A stretch of 64,000 nt of DNA. Source: Setaria digitata (lineage: Eukaryota > Nematoda > Chromadorea > Rhabditida > Setariidae). Shown in pieces: positions 24,186 through 37,908 of the stretch. The notes under the pieces were generated by a model. That model made no database searches and was not told the DNA's origin. It worked only from the letters and a program-made list of their open reading frames with translations. Numbering within the stretch: the stretch's first letter is position 1; each line of letters begins with the position of its first letter. The translations under genes and the position numbers were made by a program. The stretch covers positions 62,001 through 126,000 of the forward strand of contig RCAB01000098.1 of assembly GCA_003640385.1 (NCBI GenBank). The letters run 5' to 3'.

Positions 24186-25172
24186 CTGCAAAATTTCTTT
24201 TTTGGAACTTTCTTAAGACTTGAAAATTTTAATAGCACTATCATCAAAAAAAAAAACTAACAAAATCGAGAACTTCCCAATTTGCATTATTTTCATTTAA
24301 CTATTTGGACCCAATTTCTTCATTAAATTTCTGAAAATACAAGAACGAAAACTACAAAGCTATATAAGCTATTGTGCGCAAGAATTCTAGGCCTATTCCA
24401 CTGGAGTTTAAAAAAATCAGTCTATTGTTTTCCTGCTATGAAAACAACGTAAATTTCAATTATCGATTCCGACTATCGCATATTTTTCGCAATCCATCCC
24501 AATATTATTCATCACAATAAACACAGAACACTATTCACATTTTTTACATGCATTCTGAATTTTACCGATCTAATTCTACTGCTACTGATGGACTATTTCA
24601 CTCTCACTAAAAAAAAGCATTACCTTATCATCTTATCTGTTTTTGTCAGATGACTTTCCGCTATGTAATAAGTGCTTTTTTTTTTTCCTCATGTAATTTA
24701 CAAATTATTGTCAAAATTGCTCACATTAGATACATATGGTTTAACACTCACTTCTACATTCATTTTCTTCTCTGACTCCTTCTTCAGCGTTCTCGTGCTA
24801 CGAGAATCTAAACTTGCTAATAATTCTCGAGAGAAACTTATGCAGCCCGAGATTTCCCATACAACTCAAACTACTCCACAATATAAACACCAAAAATCCA
24901 CATCATCATTGTCTCGACTGAGAGTCGTCAAATTGCCCGCGCCGCCGCATCGTAGAATGCGGCCCGGGCCTGCTCCCACTCCCGGGATTTCTCAGAGTTT
25001 TTCTGGGGTGATAATGTGCGAGATATGTTATGGCAGTTCTTCTGCTATTTTCTATGAATCGCGAGTTTCAGCTTTTCCGTGTTATTGTGCTATTATCACC
25101 GGTAAATACAACATTTATTCTTTCAAATAACTTGCACCAGTTGACATTACAAGTAATTAGATGGAGGGTTGT
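24186..25172. promoter_or_regulatory. ORC1 upstream region with GC-rich core
   Basis: This is the presumed promoter side of ORC1 and of the divergent tRNA. It contains a local GC-rich core at about 24935-25000 (CCCGCGCCGCCGC, CGGCCCGGGCC, CTCCCGGGA) standing out from the AT-rich surroundings. An inverted repeat, TTCTCGT-GCT-ACGAGAA, lies at about 24791-24807. The string TTGCCCGCG is close to an E2F core, which would suit a replication gene, but that is inference from sequence alone. A 152-codon open frame crosses the region on the plus strand and is not convincing as a gene. Confidence 0.35.
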
Positions 25173-25244
25173 GCCTCATTGGCTCAGGGGCAGAGCGTCT
25201 GTCTAGTAAACAGAAGGTCGCTGGTTCGATTCCAGCATGAGGCA
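25173..25244 (+). tRNA. tRNA-Thr (anticodon AGT)
   Basis: This is a 72-nt cloverleaf with no intron. The acceptor stem GCCTCAT pairs perfectly with ATGAGGC. The D arm is GCTC..GAGC, the anticodon stem TCTGT/ACAGA has loop CTAGTAA (anticodon AGT, deaminated to IGU, reading ACU/ACC), and the T arm is GCTGG-TTCGATT-CCAGC. Internal Pol III promoter boxes A (TGGCTCAGGGG) and B (GGTTCGATTCC) are intact. The discriminator base is A. The first T-run after the gene (TTTT at about 25287) is about 40 nt downstream, so the terminator is somewhat distant. Confidence 0.95.
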
Positions 25245-27795
25245 GGCGACAGTCGGTGCTTAAAGGCATCTTGATTGCCGATACATTTTCCTCGGTTTTG
25301 CGAACCATTTTCTCTTTGCTCTTCTTCAGTTTTTGAATATTTGCGTTTTCTGTTTCAATGCTTCGTCGGCAATGGATAGGCTTTTACATATTATTATTTC
25401 TTAATATCATTCTAAAAACTTCAGTCACAATTCTTTTGAATGAAAGTTCTGTATGTAAGAATTGCCTCCATCCATATAATCTTTTGATTGTTTGTTTTAA
25501 TTAAAATCGATCATTACTTATCAAGAGTAGTATAATTTGAAGTGAAATTTGGACTGAATCTTTTATCGTTATTTCTCATTCATTTAGATCATCATTATTT
25601 GAGTACTAAATATTTTAGTTTTTGTTTTTTTGTTTTTTGCATTATACTCCTTAACTTCGGTCATATTTGTCCAGTTCAGAAGACAATACATTTTTTTTTT
25701 TTTAATTTCGAATTGTTCAGAAATCCTTCAACAATTGACAGAAATTTACTCAAGTGTTTTCACTGGATGTGCATTTTTAATTCAGGCTTGCCAATCATTA
25801 ATTAGCAGTTCGTAGTTTAAAATTGAGCTTAACCTTGCATTAAATTATGTAGCCTAGTAGTTGTGTTGCCAGATGTCATATTTGCAAGAACGAATGGCTC
25901 TAAGTCTAAAATTTAGTTATCTTAATTCTTATATTTTTGGTTCATCGATATTTTCAGTGAAAAAATAATGTGTGATACGAGTGGCTGATAGTTCTAGACA
26001 GGAATGCATAACCAACCCGAATCGAACCCACTGAACCGGATATACAGAGTCAGAAGGAAAATGACTTTCAGGACAGAATTCCGGAATTAATGGAAATGTG
26101 TAAACGATGAGATCATTTCATCAGCATTTGCCCAATTCTTACTGTAGTGTGCACAACCTTAACATAACATAAAATTTTGTGTGAAAAAAAAAAAAAAAAA
26201 ATGAAAATTGCTTCTAAGAATTTTGCAATCTGATAACAAACAAATTAATATCAAAGCCACAGAAATATGATAGTCACAGAAGTAAAAGAGCTTTAAAGCA
26301 CGTAAAGCACGTGAAGTAACGTTTGCGAGTCTTACAAAAAAAAAGGAAACATAATAGTCAGCGTGAACTAAATACTGCAATTCATCATTAACTATAACTG
26401 TAACACTGCGCACTTATAACAATTCTCCATCACATATTATAATAAAATTGAAAAGTAAGGAAATTAAGTTAAAAATGGAAAATTCCTAAAGCTGTAATAA
26501 TTTCTTGGACAATATCAATTACATAATTAAAATTTTGAAATTTAGACACGGCGGATAATTCTTAACTTAATTTAAAACTAATAGTTACAAGTATATAGCA
26601 GTGCAGCGACAAATTATGACATATGACAACTAGATAGATGTGATAATTCAATTAAAAACACACACGAGCAATGTATATCGCTTCTTGAAACTATTGTACA
26701 AATACGACGATATTTGCAAATACTTCAAATTAAAAAGCAACTTTTTGTGTCCTTTCTTTTTTTTTTATTTGAAAAACAAATAAATAAATGAAACCAAATG
26801 AATTTCAAAAATTTGTGCTTAAAAAAACGAATAGATCAATAAGTTTTCTGCTCTTAAATGACAAAACGGAAAAGTTAAGAAATTCAATAAATTTGATGTT
26901 TGATACGCTTAATCACATCAAATAATCAAATAAAATACATTTGAATTCTTAAATTGATGGCACTTCTACTCGTTTAAATTACTGCTAACTGAAGCAATGT
27001 GCTTTTTCTTTCTTACTTACATTGAGGAAAGTTTCAAAATAGCAAGGAAGAAATTGAAAATAAGTGGACAGAAAATTTCAGATGACATGAAAAATGGCAT
27101 GGTATCATGATGAAAGATCATCAGTATAGTGTATTTAAAAAAAAGAACACATATGAAAAATTATTTTAAAGGAAGGAAAATGAAAAGCAATTAATTTCAA
27201 TTAATTGTATACCTGATCACAAAGAAACTTATATCAAAAACCTGTAGTTGTATAATCAAAGAGTAAAATAATCGTTTATTTGCAAAAAAAAAAAAGAAAA
27301 ATTAAGCACATAAAAAAAGGAATAATTGAGGGAACAAATATAAAAATATATATTTAGTTAGCAATTATCATTCTCCAAAAAATTAGACTCAACGACAAGA
27401 TTATATGCTTATTTGTTTTGATTATTAAAAGATAAGAAAAAAAAAAAAAAAGGGAACCGAAGTTAATATCACTGTGAAAGCAACTTCACCGAATATTAGT
27501 TGAAATACTTGAGAATTTTTCGAGAATAATGACGAAACTGATAGTCAAGATGAAAATGTACCGATGGAGGAAATGCTTAGAAAGTTTACTTTTAGAAGAT
27601 TATTAAAACATCTTCAATTAATTTTGATCAGAAATTATTTACACTGTGATAGACAAACTTTGACTTTTTAGAAAATTCGTAGTCTGATAAAAAAAAAACT
27701 TTTTACCTTTACTTTTTCTCCTTAGATGACAACTTAAATGGTTGAAATAGCTAACTGTTGGTAAAAAAAATAAATGAATGAAATTTCATTCAAAA
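25245..27795. other. Intergenic, no gene seen
   Basis: This lies between the tRNA and the 3' end of the nuclear receptor gene. It is AT-rich with long A or T runs (for example 26185-26202 and 27439-27452). Open frames here are short, lack splice partners and have low-complexity translations. Confidence 0.6.
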
Positions 27796-30700
27796 TTAGA
27801 ATGGAAATTCTGTAAAATCCAATTTGGAGGGACCGGGAAATCGTTGTGTTGTTTGTACGGCACCGGATATTAAAGGTGGTAATTGTAAACCGGATGAAAC
27901 AGCAAGTGATAACGTTTCCTGTCCGATACGTTGAAATCGAGCAAACATTTCAATCTAAAATAGGATTTATTTCCAAAGGAACTGAAAAAAAATCAGTGTA
28001 CAGCACTGAAAATAAATAATAATAAAAATTAAAACGATTAATGCACTTTTTTTTTTTAAATAAAATTTCTGTTCAATGAAGAATTAATTCAGATGAAACA
28101 AATTCTTTGTCGTTTCATGACTAGATAAATGTAAATTAATTTCATTAACAGTTTCTATAGATGATTTTCAGCAAACTTTGTAGGTGTAAAAAAAAAATAT
28201 AAGAAAGTAAAATTACTTTTCTGAGAAGAGAATCTTAAAGAAATAATTTTAATTTTAAAGTAATTTTACTTTCATTCTTGTTCTCAAAGACGAAGTAAAA
28301 AAGTAAAAAAAAAACAAGATAAAAAAAACATTCGAAAAATTTATTTGTTGAAATTAAATTTTTTATTTAAATTAATGAAATAATGCGCTTACTTGAGCAA
28401 TAATAGTTTGCAACTTCTTAGTATGAGGTGGTGATGAATTGCAGCAATGATCTTTCAGTGCACTCGTTATGGTACCACGTAATTTATCAACAGCTGCATC
28501 TGAGCTAAGCAATTCACTGCCACATTCTGTAAATTTCAAAAATTTTCAAACTTTCAATGATTTAGACCTTTTCCTTTTTGCTTTTTTTTTTGTCATTGTG
28601 AATTAAGAAAATTCCAGTTTGGATGATGATCAGTATGGACAAAACCAATATTGCACAAACATTTCATTAAAATTATCATAATGATATTGAAATTTTTTGA
28701 ATGAGAGAAAGAGAGAAAGAGAAAACAAAGGAAAGTTAGCTTATTAGAATAATGATTATTAAAATGGTAATTAATTAGAAAAGTAGCAATTATTGTGAAA
28801 ATGATGAAACCTTTTGTATTAAGGAATTGCAAAGCAAGTAGAGCTGAAAAAGATGGTGGATCCCATTGTATGAGATGTTGAAATCGTTTAGCTTCTTCTT
28901 GTATTAAACTGAAAAGTAATTTCAGTGGCTGTGGTACTGCTGCTATATCCACTTCAATTTGCTCCATATGTAAGCTATTTCCTTCGGTCCATCTGAAACT
29001 ATCACAGAATCTAAACGAAAAGATCAAGAATTGCATCAAAAGATGAAATCAGATGAAATGAAATGAAATCAGGCTATTCTACAGTATCAAAGAAATTTTC
29101 TAGCAATAAATTTGACGATGCATGAGAAAAATTCACATATTTGACAATTTTAAGTGATATTTTAAAACTGATTGAAATTGTATTCATCAAAATAAGGAAT
29201 TATTAATGATAACAAATTCTTCCTCTATTTCTTCTTTGCTTTTCTGTCTACTAAATTTAAGCATCAAACAGTAGCCTGAATGGTAAATTATTAATGCTTC
29301 TCCTCAATTCATAAGCAAGCTCTATCATAAATAATGATGATAAGAGAAGCCGCATCTGTTAATGATTAGGACTAACCCATAGCAAAGTTTCAATGCTAAT
29401 AATGCAAAAAAGTTCCGTTCAATTAATTTTGTAATATCATTCTGGGAGATCTCAGCTGAATTCGGTATTTTTTCTGCGAAAAGTAACATAAAACGAAATT
29501 CTTCATCCATTGCAGCTAACAGTTGCTCTATGCTACCGTTCTAGAAAGGAAAATGAACAGTCATTGAAGAAAATCAATTAATTAGGCAAATTTTAAAAAC
29601 AAACACGAATAAATTGCATTGACTGCTAATAATCAATCATTTTAACAGATCATTTAATAAATTTATTAAAAACTAAAATGATGTGAAAAAAAAAAGAGGA
29701 GCACACAAACATATAACGTTGGAGTGGGAATTGTTTTCGATTCAACATATGCTTTATTAATTAGTGTTAATAACGGAAGTGGCGGACTGGGAGGATCATC
29801 TGAGTGCTGTACTTTCGTCTTCGACGGCAAACGACCACGTCTTCCCGAGAGACTACCGTATCGAACAACTGTAAGAACGAACGAAAAAATAAGACTGAAT
29901 GAATTTGATAATTAGTATTATTACTATAGCTGCTTAGTTTTCCTTTTTTGTATCTCATTATGCCAAAGTTTTCGTTAGTGATTTGAAAATGACATTGTTT
30001 TGTTATTATCAATGGCAATTTCTAAATTCTGGATAACGATTATAACCGAATCCTAACACAACATTAATTATGGTCTCTATGGAATTCGATCTGTAGGAGT
30101 GTTCTGTGATAATTAGGAGCATTTTGATAACAATATTTGAATTGCCTTCAAACGATTCATTGCAATATTTGAATTTAGCAATAAAATTGATAAATAATCG
30201 ATGTTTAAATTACCAAATTTTCACACAAATAACCAAACTTTTCTTATTTTTGATAGAAGAAAGATTGAAATTTGCCAACCTACCCTCTTTAACCATACCA
30301 ACAGCGATGCACTTCTGAAAACGACAATACTGGCATCGACTACGAAATCGTTTATCGATGGTGCAATTTTTGTTTCCTGTACATACGTATTGTGCTTTTT
30401 TTTGAACCGTTCTCTAGAACTTTCCCCATATTAATTACATTTATTAAAATAAATTAATCTAATTTCAGTAAAATTTTCACTAAAAATATTATAAATGAAT
30501 GCACTGTTAGCTGCAATTGTCATAGCCCACTGTGTTATCAATCATTTTCTTTCTCTTTTTTTTTTTTTGTCATATCATTTTGAATGATCAGAACTGTCAT
30601 TGTAATTTTAATCGAACTAAATATAACCTCTGCTTAATGTTATCAAATGTCATCAAAGAGTCATATAAATTGCTTAACAATTGGGCAGTTCTGTTTGATG

Positions 30701-32858
30701 ACTTTATAGTGGATAGTGATACCACAGTAGTGATAGCGCATTATCAGTGTCTGTCGCCAAAATACGGCCTCAATATCTGCATAGTTGATCTGTCGAAATA
30801 CCTTGAAAAACCCTTTACATCCTTCACAAGTACGAGCACCATAATGTTGGCATACAGCACGATCGTTACAAACAGCACAAAGTTTATCAGATGATAATGT
30901 TTCATTGTTAGCAGGAACAGTTTGTAAGCTCGATGGACCACTTCTGAAACAATTCTTTATAGTATGCCAAATTTAGATCTGAGGATTAATAAATTTAAAA
31001 AACAAACTTGACAAAAGTTATCTGTTATCATTACCGTAATTCTACTAATTAGTCGCTACTGATCAATCGCTGCAATCGTTGTGATAACTCTACTAATCAA
31101 TACACAAGAACTTCAATACTGCAATAATTCTTGATAATAAGAAAGCACCAACAAAAACACCTTAATGATTGCTGCTGACCGGTGCGATGATTCTCTGATG
31201 TAATTGCTGTTGGTACTACAGTAGCATATGGAAATTGAAATGCTGTTGTTGACTGTTCTGAAATTTAACTTACCTAAAAAGTTTCAAATTTCATAATTTT
31301 ACGCTAAAACTTTCTCTCCTGAATTTCTACTAAAACAATCAAACTGAAAAGAAGAGTCCCAAATAATCCCGTTCTTCTAGAATTGTCATTTCAAGAAGCC
31401 ACCAAACGAACCAATTCGTTGATGGGCAGGTGGTGGTTGTGTATGTGTCGGATCAACAAATGATGAAGTTGGAAAGCCAGGAGCTGCAGCAAATGATGAT
31501 TGCATTAGTTCGGGTTGTTGACTGGGTATTGTTGGTCGAGGGAATTCAAATCTAAAATTATTCAATCATCTTTGGACTGATAAATTTCTAAATAACACTT
31601 AAAAAGTTTTTTTTTTTTTTTAAATAAAATGACTTTACGCACGTAATCTAATCCATTCCAAAAAGTTGTAGTATTAAAGTATAGCAATATTGATTGATTG
31701 ATTCATCTTTCACAAAATCACACACTATCAATTGTCATTTTTTCATAAATTTTGTAAAAAAAAAAAAAATAAAGCTACCGTATACAATGTGGAAAAGTGC
31801 CTGTACATACATAATGTATGTCAGTTGAATAGGGTGGGACGGAATGGTGCAAGCAGACCCAATGTGCTTCCCGTGCAGCAGATGATGATAATGGATGGAT
31901 GGCTATGGACGGTCAGATGGCTGCTTCATGTTGAATGCTCCTCTGCCTAAGGTGTTGCCTGAGGTCAGGTTAGTCGTGAGCTACTGAGAAAGAGATTAAC
32001 CTTCTATGGAAGCGGTTATTCCGTGAGTTACCTGAGGTCATCAAGAAAGAACACGGAAAAAATGGACGATTGGAATCTATTCTGTGAAGCTACGAATGTT
32101 ATCTATAAAATGTATAAAAGTAATACATTATCAGTTTTTCATTCACATTGTCAATGGGAAAAATATGCATTTTTTTTTTTTTTTAAATTCGATTTCAGCA
32201 ATAACAGTTGAAATATTAAATTATTGAATCACTATTTTGCATTTTAAAAAACAAAAGGAAAAGAAAAAAGTCCAAAATTATAGGCTTAAAATGTCTGTTA
32301 TTTCATTTCCGTTTGAATAATTGGAAATTTATAAAGTTGTAATTTTCAGTTGCCATAAATGAAGTAATAATTTATGTATAATGATTAACATATTAAATGT
32401 TAGCTAATATGTGATTTCAGTTTCATCTATCACTCTAAAAAGTGTATTAAAGTAATTTTGAATAGTTTTATGATGAAAACAAAATTGATGAAGCTAAGCC
32501 TTTCTCATATACATCATTTGTTGTCCGGGAAATTATTTAGTGAATTAAGTGTAATTTTATAAAGATAGCCAGAAATGTTCTATCAAGAATGTTCGCATAC
32601 AATGAAAAGTTCTTTCAGAAAAAAAAAGAGATTTTCGATGTTAGCTACTGTTAAATCGTTTCATCTTAATGAAGCATTTATTAATTAATACGACTGCTGG
32701 ATGTTTACCCCGAAGAATCATGCTCGTGATTGTATAACTCTCGAAAAGAAGTTAAATTTTCTCCATATCCGAAAATAATCTACGCATTTGATTCTAAATT
32801 TATTCGAAAAGTTATAAAAAGAAAACAATTAATGTAAGCCATTAATTCTCCCGACTTC

Positions 32859-32889
<31 letters not shown>

Positions 32890-35280
32890 TATCTTTGTAT
32901 TAATCTTTATATTTCCAAACAGCAACTTAGGAGGAATTATTTCAAGTTTGTATTATATAAATGATACTTAACTAACCTGAATTAACTTTGTAACAGTAAA
33001 GCTTATCAATTGCAACTACCTGTAATTTTTGTGATTATTTATGCCATATGTTGAAAGTCAAAAAAATAAATAAATAAATAGACAAAAGAACGTTGAAATT
33101 TAGGAATTAAAAATTAATAAATTCATCGTGTATAAATGCATCTGTTCATTAATCATTTCATATTCTTTATAATACAACTGAATTCATTGCTTGCTGAGAA
33201 AAACTTAACACAAATCTGTAATTTACAGTAGCACTGTGTATTCTTTTCACTTTTTCACTCTTTTAAAAGTCTCAAATTATTCATTTGATCTTGGATTTAG
33301 AAAATATCCAAGGTAGTTCACTTGAGATTTACAGTAGCATTATTATTGTAAAAATTTGTTGAAATACAAAATGATGAAGAAAGAGCTTTCTGAATTAAAA
33401 AAAAAAAAAAAAAAAAAAAGCCCAGTTGAGATAATTAACTGGATAGATAAAAATTAGTCTGAAAAATCTAAGTGAGGAATAAAGGAAATTTTTGAAGAGA
33501 CGGTTTAATATTAAGAATAGATGGAAAACGCGATCGAGAAACTAACAAGCCAAAGCAATATAATATATTTTCTTTTAATAAATTGTATTCATGCTAATTT
33601 TCAATAGAGTTTTTTATGGGAAAAAAAAAAAATTTCTGCATATTTCATAAACTAACTAGGGAAGTAGAGATTAGACTTCCGATATTCCTAGGATCTCTGT
33701 AAACTGCTTTACCTCAATTGCATTGAAGTTATTAGGTTGCAAAGAGTAATTGCAATTTTCATACATGCATATCATTACAAACAAATACATTTTAGCTTTG
33801 CTTTTTTTTTTCTTTTAATTTCTTTTTTTTTAGTATTTTTTTTTTTGCTAAATATTTTGTTTTATAGATAATTTTGGAGTTACGGAAGCTATTGGTTGAG
33901 AAGAAGTAAATTTGAAGTGATTTTATTTTCCGCAAGTTTAAAATATGCAAAAGCGACTTGCAAATGTTGGCACTAATTCTGATAACAAAACTGCACTGCG
34001 TATCAAAATTAAATTGATCAATCATCATTAGTAATTTGTGTGTAATCAGTTTTGATGACTATTTCATAATTTCACCCGGAAAATTTGTCAAAAAGATTAC
34101 ATAAGAAATAACATAAACTGATGACGAAAGCTCAACAAGTTAATGCTCATTAATTAACTGAATAATAAATGAAGAAAAAGAAATGAGGAAAGTAACAATT
34201 TTGAAGTATCATTTTGTCAAATACATTGTGAACTTTGATATGCAGTAAGTAAATTATTTGGAAAAAAAAAAAGTAAATTATAAAGGATATACAGTGCTTA
34301 CTCTATTATAGTTGGTTAAAATTTTGAATTTATTAATTAATCTGCATGTGAATGTTTATAATATTGTTTGTTTACACTTACTATTATTAAAGTAAATTTC
34401 TGAATTCTAGCAGGAAACATTTCAAAATCAAATTGATAATTTCTATATTAAAAATATCACTACAAAGATAATTATTTATTGGTCAACATAATGGCCTAAT
34501 TTTTGTCGACAACAGTATTTGCGCAGATGTCAGATAGGAGCAGTTCAAAAGTTGAAAAAACTGGGCTACGAACTTTCTGCCCAATTCACTATAATCATTT
34601 GATTAACCGTCAATCAACCTATCTTTTCCTTAATCATCTCGACAAGTTTTATAAAAAAAGAAAAAAGAAAAAAAGAAGGAAATGTTTCCACTACTATCAA
34701 AAAATACCATCTGAGGAATTATCGAATTACAAAAAGGCGAGTTTTTAGGTTGCAAACGAACCTAAATCTCTAATTAGAATAAATGAATATGTACGTCGTC
34801 TTATCATTATAACTTTTAATTAATTATTTTAATTTAAAATTCACTCCTAAAAAAAAGCGTAAATATCCGAAAATTTTCCTTTCTTAATACTTGCTTAATA
34901 CAGCATTTATAATTTGTTTACTTTTGTAATTTTTCACAATATTAAATTTCAAATATCAAATTTTAATAGGCCAAGAAAGAGAGAGAGAAAGAGCATATCT
35001 TTGAATTTTTATTTAATCTTTCTACCATTTTTTGAGTAATTTTTCACTGTTTCATTTCAATTCAACTATTTTCAAACTCGTAAAAATTCTCCGTTAAAGT
35101 GAAATCAAACCCGGAGAAGAAACTGTGCATCGGATGCTGATATGCGGTAGCACCAGCAGACGGAACGAAGAAATCTCTGTATGTGGCCGTTGAAACGGCG
35201 GAAGCGCTGATACTTGTTGACGGCTGTGGTTGTAACGGAATTGCGTCACTTTTTACGCCCGGAATATACTTTGGATCCAT
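27796..35280 (-). CDS. nhr-6: NR4A-family nuclear receptor (nhr-6 / NGFI-B-like), 497 aa
   Basis: Ten exons: 35280-35111, 31551-31412, 31257-31161, 30943-30802, 30413-30284, 29868-29711, 29540-29377, 29010-28811, 28526-28393, 27954-27796 (TAA). The 1494 nt close in frame. The N-terminal A/B region (~1-150) is Ser/Pro/Gln-rich. The DNA-binding domain has zinc finger 1 Cys158/161/175/178 with P-box CEGCKGFFK and finger 2 Cys194/200/210/213. The segment [20 protein letters not shown] and the carboxy extension GRRGRLPSK are diagnostic of NR4A, which binds the NBRE AAAGGTCA, often as a monomer. The ligand-binding domain (~290-497) contains [13 protein letters not shown] and ends LDFTEFPF in place of the vertebrate DTLPF. 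NR4A receptors are usually regulated by expression level rather than ligand; in C. elegans nhr-6 acts in spermatheca development. The frame stays open 15 codons upstream of the chosen ATG to an acceptor at 35325, so another 5' exon is possible. Confidence 0.93.
31552..35110. other. Long intron of the NR4A gene, with GC-richer island
   Basis: This is a 3.56 kb intron joining GG (35111) to A (31551), forming one Gly codon. An island at about 31825-32065 is clearly less AT-rich than the surroundings and has two copies of TGAGGTCA, at 31960-31967 and 32033-32040, each containing the nuclear-receptor half-site AGGTCA. The rest is A/T-rich with an (AT)n run at 32868-32892 and a poly-A at 33399-33419. 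No exon of another gene is supported. Confidence 0.55.
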
Positions 35281-35325
35281 AGCAGGTGCGCCACCAACAC
35301 GTGGAATATGCGGCGTTGAACACTC
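35281..35325 (-). other. 5' part of first nhr-6 exon (leader or extra coding)
   Basis: TTTTACTAG is followed by 15 open codons (ECSTPHIPRVGGAPA) in frame with the chosen ATG. If the acceptor takes a spliced leader this is 5' UTR. If a cis exon exists further right, these residues extend the protein. The GC content of these codons resembles the coding exon. Confidence 0.5.
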
Positions 35326-37853
35326 CTAGTAAAATAGCTTACGGTTTAGAAAATAAACGGTAGAAAAATGGAAATTTGAACCAGTTTGATAGAAAGAGAC
35401 GACGTTCAATGTTCCTTCCAATCTTCAACTTCCATTTCACGCAATCATCAGTCACTTTTACTGCTGCTCGTTCATCAATAAAACAACAAAAGTTCAGTTT
35501 GCATTACGTGGAACGGTACCACTTCACGTGAAAATAGTAAAATTTCACACTTTGCATTATGTCAACAATGAAAATTATAAAATTTGGCTTTACAGTAAAC
35601 GGTATCACTTAACGTGAAAATGAAGCGGCTCTTCAGGACACTTTTCAGTGACGTACGCATTATTTACACGTTGCAGTTTAAATATAATTTATCGAAATAA
35701 ACATTTGTTTGGATAAATTGTTAAAATTGTTGTTTTGAAAATTCATTCTTCGTAAATGTGCGTGTTTTTTTTTTTTAATTACCGATATAATTAGACATGA
35801 TGTAAAGAAAATAACCTAACGAGCAAATAGAATTAAATGATATACAATTTACAGAAATTCAATTGCCTTCTTTTGTTGATAGGCCAATATTGAAATGTTT
35901 AAAAAAAAAAAAAAAAAAAAAAGTTACCAACAAACATGTATTTGCATTGAATAGTCAGCCATTCCGAATGATTCTCTTTTCCATTTCTTTTTTTTTTTTT
36001 ATATATAATAATAAAAAGTTCCATTGAATTAAAGACAAATTTCAATTAACAACCATTGTTACGTAAGTTATAATTACAAGTCCGAATTAAGGACATAATT
36101 CATAGACCATAACGGATATTCAACAATCCCTTCTTTATCTCCTTTTTTTTTTTTCTTTTTTTTTGTTTCTAAAAAGTTTCTCGAGACTAAAAATTTGCTC
36201 GTTTATTACATATTTAATTCTTTTCCTGAATTCAAATAATATGAACTGTGTTATAGAGCTAGATGGATAAGTTTTTATGCTTAAAAATTCTTCATCAAAA
36301 TGTACTGCAACTGATCTTGCTAACATAGCGAAAAGAAGAACTTGCTAATCCGTAATCCTTCAACATCAATTACATTTTTTACCAATAATGAATCGAAGAA
36401 AATTTGGCTTACTTTTTGATTAATGCTAATTTTACAGATAGATAAGCTTACTGAAAGATTGGCAAATAGGTAAACTGCTTGAATAAAGCATAAAACGATC
36501 TCTTCTACTATTGTGGAATGAATTTTTGGGAAAATTAAAAACAGATATCTGTTGACCGCCGTACTACACGACTGAATGATACCTATCTTATCATTCTAAA
36601 AACAATAATTTGACAATTTATCAATTAGCTAAACTTGCTAATTCTAAAGGAAGCAATTTTCGCAGCATCTCAAAATACATACTAACTTATCCATAAACAT
36701 TATCAACAAACACACTATCCAAAAGAGAACTTCATTATCACTCTCGATAAGCGCAAAAAAATGCAATAAGTGATAGCGTCAAAACTCATTGATATCACCT
36801 AGCTACGTAAAATACTGATATATACAGATTAATATCAGTGATCAAATTCCTCCCATTCAAAATATAAGCACTATTTTCTCTAGTTGTTTCATATTTCTCA
36901 ATATAAATTTAAATTTTAAACAAAATGTGACTTTGATTTTTGAATTTTTGCCTTTCGCATTAGAAAGTTTAGAAAAAAAAGCAGCTAAAGGAGATTTTTT
37001 GGAAAGTTTTCTGCCCTTAAAATTTAAAAATGTAATAAATCTAAGTGATTTCGAACTATAATAAAAGTCACCAGCATTTAATAGGAAGCGATTAATAAAT
37101 GGCTAAATTAAGATAGCATAATTGCAAAAATACGGCATACTTTATTCTGATTTGTGATAAGGATGATAATATTATGGAATTGCAAGCGACCTATATCAGA
37201 AATTTAATTTGTCCAATAGCTTAGCATTATTAAAAGTAATTTTCTAAAATATATTCAAACATTTGCCAATTTCATTTAATTGGATAGAAACTACGATAAA
37301 GGAACAGAATTTATGCATTTATCATACCTTTTATTTACTCATTGATCGAGACGAATATCGTTGCAAAAAAAATGATAACAAACTTTAAACTAAATGAAAT
37401 TTTATCATTTAGAAAATCAATTCAGATAATAAGAAATAGCTAATTATCTAGTCCAAAATTGTATCGATAATTTTTTAGTGCAAGGAAAGTGCTTAAGATA
37501 GTATTTAAATGATACTTAAATGAAATCAAGCATTTACATTTCGTTTTTTTTTTTTTTGAGCGTTAGTTTTAATATGATAGAAGAGATGTAAATTAATGAG
37601 GTAAAATATTAATAATTAATAAAAAAGAACATAAATTAACTATGTATGTAAAATTTTTGAAATTGAAGAAGATGAATGAATAGATTGGAATGGAAATGTG
37701 AGGGAGAAGGAAGTTGAAGAAATGAAAATGAAAAGTTAAAATGAAGAACTGAAACGGATGTAGCAAATCGGTTTAGAAAAGAGCTATTGAACAATTCTGA
37801 AAACTAGTTTTTTTTTTTTCTTTTTAATATGTATATATAGCAATAAACTTACT

Positions 37854-37908
37854 ACATGCAAGCATGCATGAATGCATGCAAATGGACAAGCATGCTTTGC
37901 ATGCATTT
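37854..37908. repeat. Cluster of palindromic GCATGC / TGCATG motifs
   Basis: Within about 55 bp, GCATGC occurs repeatedly: AAGCATGCATGAATGCATGC, then ACAAGCATGCTTTGCATGC. TGCATG appears on both strands. On RNA, UGCAUG is the binding site of RBFOX/FOX-1 proteins, but no exon is visible nearby, so the cluster may only be a palindromic simple repeat. Confidence 0.7.

Noticed and set aside
24672..25130. 152-codon plus-strand frame upstream of the tRNA
   Set aside because: No matching family, begins in a T run, and the most protein-like part coincides with the GC-rich promoter block. It could be revisited if transcripts exist.
26159..26413. 84-codon minus-strand frame near the tRNA
   Set aside because: Ends in a poly-Phe run from an A homopolymer and has no splice context or similarity.
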